Assembly: GCA_016842045.1 (NCBI GenBank)
Contig: JAEVEY010000132.1
Location: 1 to 50,498, forward strand
DNA from: Candidatus Thermoflexus sinensis
GTDB lineage: Bacteria; Chloroflexota; Anaerolineae; Thermoflexales; Thermoflexaceae
Direction: 5' to 3'
DNA length: 50,498 nucleotides
Within the stretch, counting starts at the first letter, position 1. Every line of letters starts with the position of its first letter. The translations under genes were made by a program, and so were the position numbers. Positions 7,547 to 14,809 of this stretch are shown piece after piece. Under the pieces are notes generated by a model. It was given only the letters and a program-made list of their open reading frames with translations, was not told the DNA's origin and ran no database searches.

Positions 7547-10084
7547 TCACCGCTTCCGGACTTCCAGGGCCGCGATGAAGTTCTTATAAACCTGCTGGAC
7601 CTCCCAGACGATCCGCTCCGGCCCCAGGGCCCACCATTCGGCGGGAGTGAAATAGGCGGAGACTTCCGCCTCAGGCCCGAAACGGCCCACCCACTGGAGC
7701 ATATGCAGGTTGTCGGATTGGGCCAGATAAAGGGAGAGCTCGATGAGCTCCGGGTCACCGGTCAGACATGCCATATGATAAGCTTCCATCATCAGCCGGA
7801 AGACGGCGCGCTGGACATCATTGCCCAGGAAGAACTCCAGGCCTCCGCTGCCGGCCCAGGTGCTGGGGAAGGCGGGCAGCGGCAGCTCATAGCTGCGAGA
7901 CCCATAGCGGGCGAGGATCTCGCTGGGGGTCCGGAAGCTCAGGCCCCTCCGTATGACCTCGCCGGGCAGCGCTTCGAGGAACGCGAAGATCCCCGTCTCC
8001 TCCCGATGATGTTCGCCGAAAGTTTCGAAATCCCACCCCAGGACCACGAAATCCCCGGGATGTTGGGCCAGCCATTCCGCATAACGATCGGCCAGAAGCG
8101 GCCAGCCCTCCCAGCTCCGATTCGAGAACCGATAGCCCACATCGTCGCTAAGCTGGTGATGGCGGGCCAGCAGTTTCATCCGACCTCGGTTGTGATGGTA
8201 AAGATAAGTGGGCTGGCGCCACTCCAGGACCCAGGGCCGGCCATCCAGGAAGGCGGCAGCGAAATCGGCCTGATCCAGGGCATGGTAGATCACGGGAGAC
8301 ATCATCATCTCGGTCGTATCGGCGATGCGGGGACGGATGCCGAACAGGCTCTCGAGCTGATCGGCTGCCCATTGCATCCGCTGGATGAAGCGAGGGAGAT
8401 CCCAGAGGAGCAGCATGCTGTGCCGGGGCTCGGCCGCCACCAGCTCCACGTGGGGATGGCGGACCAGATCCCGGAACCGGTCCAGGAGCTCCTCATCCCA
8501 CCGCTGGGCCTGTTCCAGGAAAGTCAGCGAGAACCCGATCGCCAGATGGAACCCCTCATCCAGCATCGCCTGGAAACGGGCGATCGCCGGATAGTAACAA
8601 CGCTGGGCCGCCCGCCGGAAGTAACGCTCGTTCATTTCCTCGTCGAACAGACCCTGGGCCAGGAGGGCCGCTGGAGCCCCCCGCGGCAGCGGCTGGGCGG
8701 GCAGACGCAGCCGACGCGGCTGGTGGACGATGGTGTAAATCACCACATCCCGCACCCGCCCATCCGGGCGGCTGAAGATCGGCTTTGGCCATGGGAGGGC
8801 TCCGCTGGCCCGGGCGATGAAACTGATCTTCTCTAACAGGATCTCCAGGACGCGAGGCCATGTGAAATCAGCCGCACGCCGTCGGGCTCCCGCCCGCAGG
8901 GCCTCCATCCGAGCAGGTTCCGCCCGAAGGTCCAGCAGGCGGAGGACGATTTCCTCTGGTCGATCCGTATCGAGCACGATCGCTGCCTGCCCATCCAGGG
9001 CGTATTCCTCTCCCGTAGCTCCCGTGAACACAACGCCTCCTGCGGCCATCGCCTCCAGACCGCTAAGCCCGAACGGCTCATGGCCGCTGATCGCCAGCAC
9101 CGCATCGGCCGCCGCGTAGAAGGGACGCAACCACTCCTGAGGCAGTGGGAACCCGATGGAATACAGGTCCGCATGGGAGGCCTCATGGAGCATTCGGAGC
9201 AGATCTTCCCAGGACGCGGGCGAGCCGGAGAGATGCGTCACGGTCAGACCCAGCGCCTGAGCCCGCGCGAACACCTCCTGTCCATGGGGCTCGATCCCCC
9301 CTCGCAATGGAAAGACCACCCGATAGCCCATCGCCTTCAATTGGGCTGCTGCCTCGATGGCCAGCAGCCACCGTTTGGCCGGATCGAAGCGACCGACCTT
9401 GAATAGCATGATCGTGCGTTCATCCACTCCTAAAGCCTGACGAAGAGCAGAGATCTGCTCCGGGGGAACCGGTTCCAGGAGAGCGCAGGGGATTCCGTTC
9501 GGGATGACCAGGGGGTTAACCCCCAGCTTCCACATCTGATGCTTCATGTAACGGCTGACCGTGGTCAGCTGGGCAGCCGCGCTCAGTCTGCCCCAATCGA
9601 TCCGGTGGAAGGACATCGTGTTGTTGGCGTTCCAGAGGATCACGCATCGATCCCGCCACCCCCGGGCGCGGAGAAGCTCATCGAGACGGATCACGGCTTC
9701 CGCGGTGTGCCATTCCTCGGCCAGGATCACCGGGAGCTGACCCGCCTCCAGGGCCGGACGGATGATTTCCTCCAGGAGGTAGGGGGGGACCGTGGCGGTG
9801 AAATCCTGACGCTTCCCCTCCTCACCGTCATAGACCCCCATCGGATGATAAGCGCTGATCCATTGACACCAGCGGTGGAGGACCAGACGACCTTCTACTC
9901 GCTCTTCCCGGCCCGGGGCATCTGGAGCACCGACGAAGAAGAGATGAGTGCGAAATCCTCGCAGGGCCAGCGTCTCCGTTAAATGACGGACTCGAACAGC
10001 CAGCCCCCCCGCCTGGGCATAGGGGTCCGGCCCTTCAAAAGAAAGCACGCTGATCACCGCCTCGCCCGGCTTCAGTCCCCCCAT
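7547..10084 (-). CDS. Two-domain protein: GT4/GT5-type glycosyltransferase fused to GH57 glycoside hydrolase
   Basis: 845 residues. The N-terminal half (about 10-420) is a GT-B glycosyltransferase: AQAGGLAVRVRHLTETLA resembles the glycogen/starch synthase entry motif, then EEWHTAEAVIRL, KVGRFDPAKRWLLAIEAA, and the nucleotide-sugar site EPFGLSGLEAMAAGG. The second half (about 445-810) has GH57 landmarks: HQP at 454, a region-3 glutamate (Glu592 in TTEMMMSP) as likely nucleophile, and Asp685 in WDFETFGEHH as likely acid/base. GH57 members include alpha-amylases, 4-alpha-glucanotransferases and branching enzymes. The fusion suggests one polypeptide that extends and remodels alpha-glucan (inference). 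ATG 10084 has GGAGG five bases upstream. A glycogen phosphorylase is encoded elsewhere in the window. Confidence 0.88.
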   Translation of the reverse strand: MGGLKPGEAVISVLSFEGPDPYAQAGGLAVRVRHLTETLALRGFRTHLFFVGAPDAPGREERVEGRLVLHRWCQWISAYHPMGVYDGEEGKRQDFTATVPPYLLEEIIRPALEAGQLPVILAEEWHTAEAVIRLDELLRARGWRDRCVILWNANNTMSFHRIDWGRLSAAAQLTTVSRYMKHQMWKLGVNPLVIPNGIPCALLEPVPPEQISALRQALGVDERTIMLFKVGRFDPAKRWLLAIEAAAQLKAMGYRVVFPLRGGIEPHGQEVFARAQALGLTVTHLSGSPASWEDLLRMLHEASHADLYSIGFPLPQEWLRPFYAAADAVLAISGHEPFGLSGLEAMAAGGVVFTGATGEEYALDGQAAIVLDTDRPEEIVLRLLDLRAEPARMEALRAGARRRAADFTWPRVLEILLEKISFIARASGALPWPKPIFSRPDGRVRDVVIYTIVHQPRRLRLPAQPLPRGAPAALLAQGLFDEEMNERYFRRAAQRCYYPAIARFQAMLDEGFHLAIGFSLTFLEQAQRWDEELLDRFRDLVRHPHVELVAAEPRHSMLLLWDLPRFIQRMQWAADQLESLFGIRPRIADTTEMMMSPVIYHALDQADFAAAFLDGRPWVLEWRQPTYLYHHNRGRMKLLARHHQLSDDVGYRFSNRSWEGWPLLADRYAEWLAQHPGDFVVLGWDFETFGEHHREETGIFAFLEALPGEVIRRGLSFRTPSEILARYGSRSYELPLPAFPSTWAGSGGLEFFLGNDVQRAVFRLMMEAYHMACLTGDPELIELSLYLAQSDNLHMLQWVGRFGPEAEVSAYFTPAEWWALGPERIVWEVQQVYKNFIAALEVRKR

Positions 10085-10268
10085 GCTAACCTCCCTCTTC
10101 TATGTTCTCCTTCCTCACAGCGCGAAACAGCATAGTGAGGAGAAGGGCCATCCACTCCGCCAGGGATAGACGCCTGAGCAGCGGGCGGGAAGAATGAGCA
10201 TATCACCTTCGGCCAGGAAGGCTGCCTGCTCCCCCTAACCCTCAGGATGACAACCGGACAGATGGCGC

Positions 10269-10526
10269 TCAGAACCAGACGATCGAGCGAGTCGGGCGGA
10301 TCTCACCGCAGCGGATCTGATCGAGACAGCGCTGGATAAAAGACTCCAGATGACGAGCGGGAGAGGAGGATCCATGAGGAGAAAGGGCCTGCGTGGTAAT
10401 CACGAACCGTCCGGGTCCCAGGTGCTCAATCCAGACCCGGAAAGTCTGTTCCTGGAATTCATAACACCCGGGTTCCCCGCGATCCTGCTCCGCATCCAGA
10501 GTAACCCACCATACCTTCATACCCAT
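10269..10526 (-). CDS. Small protein of unknown function
   Basis: 85 residues starting MGMKVWWVTLDAEQD; no family recognised. It is mixed alpha/beta in appearance, has no signal peptide or membrane segment, and ends with a basic/hydrophobic tail. Three tandem ATGs (10532, 10529, 10526) follow TGGGAGGA; the third gives the best 7-base spacing. It lies 184 bp upstream of the GT4-GH57 gene on the same strand and may belong to its transcript. The good ribosome site is the main support for it being real. Confidence 0.5.
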   Translation of the reverse strand: MGMKVWWVTLDAEQDRGEPGCYEFQEQTFRVWIEHLGPGRFVITTQALSPHGSSSPARHLESFIQRCLDQIRCGEIRPTRSIVWF

Positions 10527-10532
10527 CATCAT

Positions 10533-11071
10533 TCCTCCCACAAAAGGAAGAACAAGCGGATGGGGTCGGTGTTCATCCCCTCCGATCAGAGCCAGATGCG
10601 CAAACCCAGGGCTCCCGTTTGTTCGCGAAACCCTCAACAGGTGCTGATCGCGCCGGGGATCCCGTTCCTCAAAAAGATCGAACGCGCTGACGAGCTCTAA
10701 GTCGGGGCAAAGCGGTCGGGGATTCTTTGCCGGGGCGATTCTCCAGAAGATCAAAGAGGAAAATCCGGAACTCATCTATGCCCATCATGACCGTTTCCTC
10801 TCACAAGCCGCCCTCAGAGATCTACCTTACGCCGAACCGGATCCACATCCCCCTGCTCAGTATTAATTTTTACCAATCTTTGAAAATCGGTCAATATAAT
10901 AATTTCTAACCCAGGCGCGCGTGGAGAATCATTCGGAAGTGGATCGGGACCCCAAAGTCGATTCGAGCTGCCCCCCTAATCCTCCGCAGAGGTCCGGTCT
11001 TTTCATTTGGGGAACTTTCTACACCGGTCTGGCTATCATCATTATGAACGCTCCTTTCACTTCATCCAGGA
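10533..11071. other. Intergenic region with an AT-rich patch
   Basis: No gene recognised. The stretch 10856-10910 is markedly AT-rich for this genome. The plus strand has a perfect TATAAT at 10895-10900 without a good -35; the minus strand has TTGACC then TAAAAA at 16 bp. It may hold divergent promoters for the small gene (minus) and the PLD gene (plus); this is weak inference. Confidence 0.35.
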
Positions 11072-11160
11072 TAGGAGTTGCGCCGTTCATGGCCTGTGAG
11101 AAGAGGTGGAATGGCTCCACCCTCCAGAACCCGAGGAGAAAACCAGCTGCGAAAGATAAT
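11072..11160. mobile_element. A-family MITE-like element, copy A3 (reverse orientation, core deleted)
   Basis: The left end TAGGAGTTGCGCCGTT (11072-11087) matches the family terminus. The right part GGAGAAAACCAGCTGCG is the reverse complement of the left arm of A1 (CGCAGTTGGTTTTCTCC) with one change, and GAATGGCTCCACC is the reverse complement of the family word GGTGGGGCCATTC with one change. The hairpin core is missing. It ends within 15 bp of the PLD gene start. Confidence 0.55.
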
Positions 11161-11173
11161 GAGGAGGAGGGTG

Positions 11174-13624
11174 ATGTCTGGAGTTCTTCGCTTGCTCCTT
11201 ACCACCCTCATCGGGCTCAGTGGGCTCGCATTGCTTTCTCTGCTCCCCCAGGTCCTCCAGCGTTCCCGGGCGGAAACCGCCCAGATATGGATCACCGCTG
11301 TGCACCCTGATGGCGTGTTCGCTGGCGAGCCCGACGAAGCCGTTCAGCTCACCGCCTCTGGCCCCACACCGGTGGATCTGAGCGGCTGGAGCCTGCGGGA
11401 CCGGTTGACCGGGACCGGCGGATTGCGCTTCCCCACGGGCTTCACGATCGCCCCCGGGGCGTCGATCTGGGTGGCCCACCATGCCCTCTCGTTCACACTG
11501 GCCTTCGGGCGCCCGCCGGACGCGGCGGTCTTCACGGATGGACTGGAAGCCGTGCGGCCCGTGGGCGGCGTCTGGCCGGGTTTCGCCAATACCGGTGATG
11601 AGGTGGTGCTCCGGGATTCGACCGGATCGCTGGTGGATGCCGTGTTCTACGGCGAGGGCTACACCGAGACCCTGGGATGGCATGGGCGTCTGGTTCAAGT
11701 GTACAGCATCCCGGGCGCCCGGAGCGAAGGCCGGATCCTGGTCCGTCGCCGAGATCCCTCCACCGGGCTTCCCATTGACACCGACACAGCGGCCGATTGG
11801 GCCAGCGATCGGCTGGATCCATGGCTCGGGCGCCGGATTCGCTTCCCGGGGTGGATGCCGGAGCGCTACGAACAGCCTTTCTCGCTGAGCGGCACCCTAC
11901 CGATGACGCTGATCATCGCCCCGGACCACGCCTTTGAAGCGGTCGTCGCCTGGATCGACGAGGCCCAGACCTCTGTCATAGGGGAAATCTTCACCTTTGA
12001 ACACCCCCGGATCGCCGAGCGGCTGGCGGCCGCCGCGCGACGGGGCGTCTCCATCACACTGCTCCTCGAAGGCACGCCTCCTGGTGGGATCACGGATGAT
12101 GAGCGATATGCATGTCGGCTTTTGCGGGAGGCCGGAGGTCAGTGCCTGATGATGCGGAATATGCCAGCGGCAACGCCCCCTGCGCTCCGTCGCTACGCCT
12201 ACGCCCACGCGAAATTCCTGGTGCGGGATGACCGGTGGGTGTTAATGGGAACGGAGAACCTGAGCCCCCGGGCCATGCCGGACGACCCGAAAGGAGATGG
12301 GACGGAGGGCCAGCGCGGTGTGCTGGTGGCTTTCGAGTCGCCGGAAGTGGCCGCCTTCTTGAAGGAGCTGTTCCGCCAGGACACCGATCCCCTCTTCCGG
12401 GACGTAACCGAGCTGAGAGAAGATCCGCCACCGACCTATACGCCCCCCATCACCCTGGGCGGCACTGCCTATCCAGTCCGGTTCCCGGCACCCATCCCCA
12501 TCACCATTAGCGATCTGAGATTGATCGTCGGACCGGAAGGGATATTGAACTTGGAGACAGGGATGTGGGCGTTGCTCCGGCAGGCCGGCCCGGGGGATCA
12601 GATCCTCGCGCAACAGCTGACCGTGCCCCCCTGGTGGGGGCCGAGCGCTGCCGACCCGACCGCCGCGCCAGCGATCTCTCCGAACCTGTACCTGAGGGCG
12701 CTGATAGAGGCCGCAGAGCGAGGAGCCTCCGTGCAGCTTCTCCTGGATCATTTCTATGATGATCCATCGAACCCCCGTAGCAACGCAGCCACCGTAGCTT
12801 ATATTGAATCCCTGAACGCCGTGAGCCCCGCCCTTTCCACCACGCTTCAGGCGCGAACGGGCAACCCGGGCGGACGGGGGCTTCACAACAAGATGACCCT
12901 CATCCGCCTGGGTGGGGAGCCCTACATCGTTCTGAGCTCGGCGAACGGCACGGAGACCTCTCACAAGCTGAACCGGGAGCTCATGCTGCTCTTCCGGTCC
13001 GAAGAAGGCTTCACCGTCCTGAGCGAACTGTTCTGGTTCGACTGGGAATTGTCCCGACCGAAGATCTATCTTCCGCTGGTCTTCCGGGAACACCGACCGC
13101 CCCACCTGTTGATCAGCGAGGTCCTGATCAACGCCATTGGGATCGATCCGAATGAGGAGTGGGTGGAGATTTATAACCCCACCGGGAACAGTCTGGATCT
13201 CAGCAATTACCGGATCGGCGATGCGGCGGCGCCGGGTGATTATGAGGGGATGTATCGCTTCCCATCCGGTGCCGTCATCGGGCCGGGCGAGGTGCGGGTG
13301 ATCGCGGTCTCGGCCCAGGCCTTCTTCACACGCTATGGCCTCCGCCCCCATTTCGAACTGGCAGCGACAGATCCTCTGGTGCCCGATCTGATCCCGGATC
13401 CCGGCTGGGGACGCGGCTCATGGAACCTGAATAACACCCAGGACGAAGTCGTGCTGATCGGACCGGAGGGGGAGATCGATCGCGTGGAGTGGGGTAGCCC
13501 GCCCCGCTGCCCGGTTCCTGCGCGAGGCCAGAGCCTGGAGCGATCTCCAGCGGGCCGGGATACTGATACATGCGCCGATTGGCGGATCCAGGCGTTCCCA
13601 TCCCCAGGGGCGATTCCCCGCTGA
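11174..13624 (+). CDS. Secreted phospholipase-D-like protein with flanking lamin-tail domains
   Basis: 816 residues. An N-terminal hydrophobic signal (VLRLLLTTLIGLSGLALLSLL) precedes a lamin-tail-like beta domain (about 45-200; LSGWSLRDR, NTGDEVVLRDSTGSLVDAV). Two PLD-type halves follow. The first has a complete HKD motif (His345, Lys347, Asp352 in AHAKFLVRDDRWVLMGTENL). The second keeps His571 and Lys573 (LHNKMTLIR) but has no aspartate at the expected place. A second lamin-tail domain (LISEVLINAIGIDPNEEWVE) closes the protein. PLD enzymes cleave phosphodiesters in lipids or nucleic acids; an extracellular nuclease or lipase is plausible but unproven. AGGAGG at 11162-11167 sets the ATG at 11174; the in-frame ATG 11159 comes from the adjoining repeat. 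No operon partner. Confidence 0.85.
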   Translation: MSGVLRLLLTTLIGLSGLALLSLLPQVLQRSRAETAQIWITAVHPDGVFAGEPDEAVQLTASGPTPVDLSGWSLRDRLTGTGGLRFPTGFTIAPGASIWVAHHALSFTLAFGRPPDAAVFTDGLEAVRPVGGVWPGFANTGDEVVLRDSTGSLVDAVFYGEGYTETLGWHGRLVQVYSIPGARSEGRILVRRRDPSTGLPIDTDTAADWASDRLDPWLGRRIRFPGWMPERYEQPFSLSGTLPMTLIIAPDHAFEAVVAWIDEAQTSVIGEIFTFEHPRIAERLAAAARRGVSITLLLEGTPPGGITDDERYACRLLREAGGQCLMMRNMPAATPPALRRYAYAHAKFLVRDDRWVLMGTENLSPRAMPDDPKGDGTEGQRGVLVAFESPEVAAFLKELFRQDTDPLFRDVTELREDPPPTYTPPITLGGTAYPVRFPAPIPITISDLRLIVGPEGILNLETGMWALLRQAGPGDQILAQQLTVPPWWGPSAADPTAAPAISPNLYLRALIEAAERGASVQLLLDHFYDDPSNPRSNAATVAYIESLNAVSPALSTTLQARTGNPGGRGLHNKMTLIRLGGEPYIVLSSANGTETSHKLNRELMLLFRSEEGFTVLSELFWFDWELSRPKIYLPLVFREHRPPHLLISEVLINAIGIDPNEEWVEIYNPTGNSLDLSNYRIGDAAAPGDYEGMYRFPSGAVIGPGEVRVIAVSAQAFFTRYGLRPHFELAATDPLVPDLIPDPGWGRGSWNLNNTQDEVVLIGPEGEIDRVEWGSPPRCPVPARGQSLERSPAGRDTDTCADWRIQAFPSPGAIPR

Positions 13625-13639
13625 TATATCCGGCGCCGT

Positions 13640-13673
13640 GTGGTAGGGCAACTGCGAGCAGTTGCCCTACCAC
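13640..13673 (+). terminator. Perfect 16-bp hairpin after the PLD gene
   Basis: GTGGTAGGGCAACTGC, two bases, then its exact complement. No T-run follows. A similar word set (GTAG..CAACT/AGTTGTCCTAC) forms the hairpin at 29714-29753, so this is also a dispersed repeat. Confidence 0.55.
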
Positions 13674-13742
13674 TTCGCCCGAACCCTAACTTCCTCCAGC
13701 CAACCCGGTTTTCGTGATAGAATTTCCTCCGAGGAGGGCTTC

Positions 13743-14734
13743 ATGGCGTTCACGGTGGAGGATTTCCAGGATCTGGTGGAGCTGCTACGGGCGCATCCCG
13801 AATGGCGACAGCGGCTGTGGGAGCTGCTGGCCTCTGAGGAGCTGCTGCGCCTGCCTGCCGAGGTGAAGGCTTTCCGGAAGGAGTTCGAGGCCTTCCGGGA
13901 TCAGACCTTTGAAGCCTTTCGGCAGGAGACGGAGCGTCGCTTCCAGCGGGTGGAGGAGCAGATCGCCGCCCTGGCCGAAGCCCAGCGACGGCACTATGAG
14001 GAATTCGCCGCCCTCCGTCGGGAGTTCCTGGAGCACCGCCAGGAGTTCCTGGAATTCCGCCGGGAGTTTCAGGAGCACCGCCAGGAGTTCCTGGAGCATC
14101 GTCAGGAGTTCCTGGAGCTCCGTCGGGAATTTCAGGAGCACCGTCAGGAGTTCCTGGAGCTCGCCGGGAATTTCTGGAGCACCGCCAGGAGTTCCTGGAG
14201 CATCGTCAGGAGTTCCTGGAGCTCCGTCGGGAATTTCAGGAGCACCGTCAGGAGTTCTTGGAGCTCCGCCGGGAGGTCGCTTCCCTGAAGAACGATGTGG
14301 GGACCCTGAAGGATAACGACCTCAGGCGCCGGTATCGGGAGCTGGCTCATGCCTACTTCGGTCAGGCCCGGTTCCGGAAGATTTACGTTCTCTCCGCCTC
14401 AGAGATTGTGGAAGCCCTGGAGGGCGCCCTGGATGCCGGGATAATTTCCCCAGAGGAGTTCCAGGATGCCCGGCTGATTGACCTCGTGATCCGGGGCTTG
14501 TGGGAAGGCCAACCGCTTCACCTGGCGCTGGAGATCTCATGGACCGTGGACCAGGGAGATGTGGAGCGGGCCATCCGTCGGGCAGAAATCCTCACTCGGG
14601 CGCTGGGGGAAACCTGGCCAGGCGTAGCAGGGCTTCGGTTGACAGAGGGGGCTCAGAAGGCGATCGCTCAGATGCAGGAACAGGGCCGGCCCATCGTGGT
14701 CGCCCAGGATGGCCGGATAGACTGGCCCAAATAA
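13743..14734 (+). pseudogene. Heptad-repeat coiled-coil protein with C-terminal PD-(D/E)XK-like domain, frameshifted
   Basis: ATG 13743 has AGGAGG five bases upstream. The first frame gives MAFTVEDFQDLVELLRAHPE, a charged helical segment, then 7-residue repeats (RREFQEH, RQEFLEL) from 14016. At 14162/14163 one C is missing (CTC-CGC-CGG has become CTC-GCC-GGG). The first frame then runs to a stop at 14288, and the heptads continue one frame back, into a domain ending at 14734. That domain (RRYRELAHAYFGQ..., then DLVIRGLWEG, LALEIS, DVERAIRRAEIL) looks like the nuclease-fold half of DUF3782-type proteins. Restoring one base gives one 330-residue protein. The break lies at the edge of a recent 105-bp duplication, so a pseudogene, a phase-variable gene or an assembly error are all possible. 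Confidence 0.8.
14016..14287 (+). repeat. 21-bp tandem repeats encoding coiled-coil heptads, with internal 105-bp duplication
   Basis: Thirteen successive 21-bp units (one of them 20 bp, at 14163-14182). Units 14079-14162 recur at 14183-14266 with a single C-to-T difference, so five units were duplicated very recently. All three forward frames are open across the array. Confidence 0.9.
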
Positions 14735-14741
14735 GCTCGGG

Positions 14742-14778
14742 ACACGTTGCGGGCCGCCGAAGGCGGCCCGCAACGTGT
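14742..14778. terminator. Bidirectional terminator between convergent genes
   Basis: 17-bp perfect stem ACACGTTGCGGGCCGCC/GGCGGCCCGCAACGTGT with loop GAA. It lies between the coiled-coil gene and smc, which converge here. No strong T-run on either side. Confidence 0.6.
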
Positions 14779-14809
14779 GAGAAATCGGCTCGGGATCTTA
14801 TCCTCCTCT

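Noticed and set aside
10727-10909. Short plus-strand open frame before the AT-rich patch
   Set aside because: No ribosome site, atypical composition, and no similarity to anything recognised.
14100-14290. Programmed -1 frameshift in the coiled-coil gene
   Set aside because: No X-XXY-YYZ slippery heptamer or clear downstream stimulatory structure at the junction; a one-base loss at a duplication joint explains it better. Phase variation is kept as an alternative.
13909-14316. Plus-strand frame 2 in the heptad-repeat region as a separate gene
   Set aside because: It is a frame shadow of the 21-bp repeats, rich in Ser, Gly and Pro, and has no start signal.
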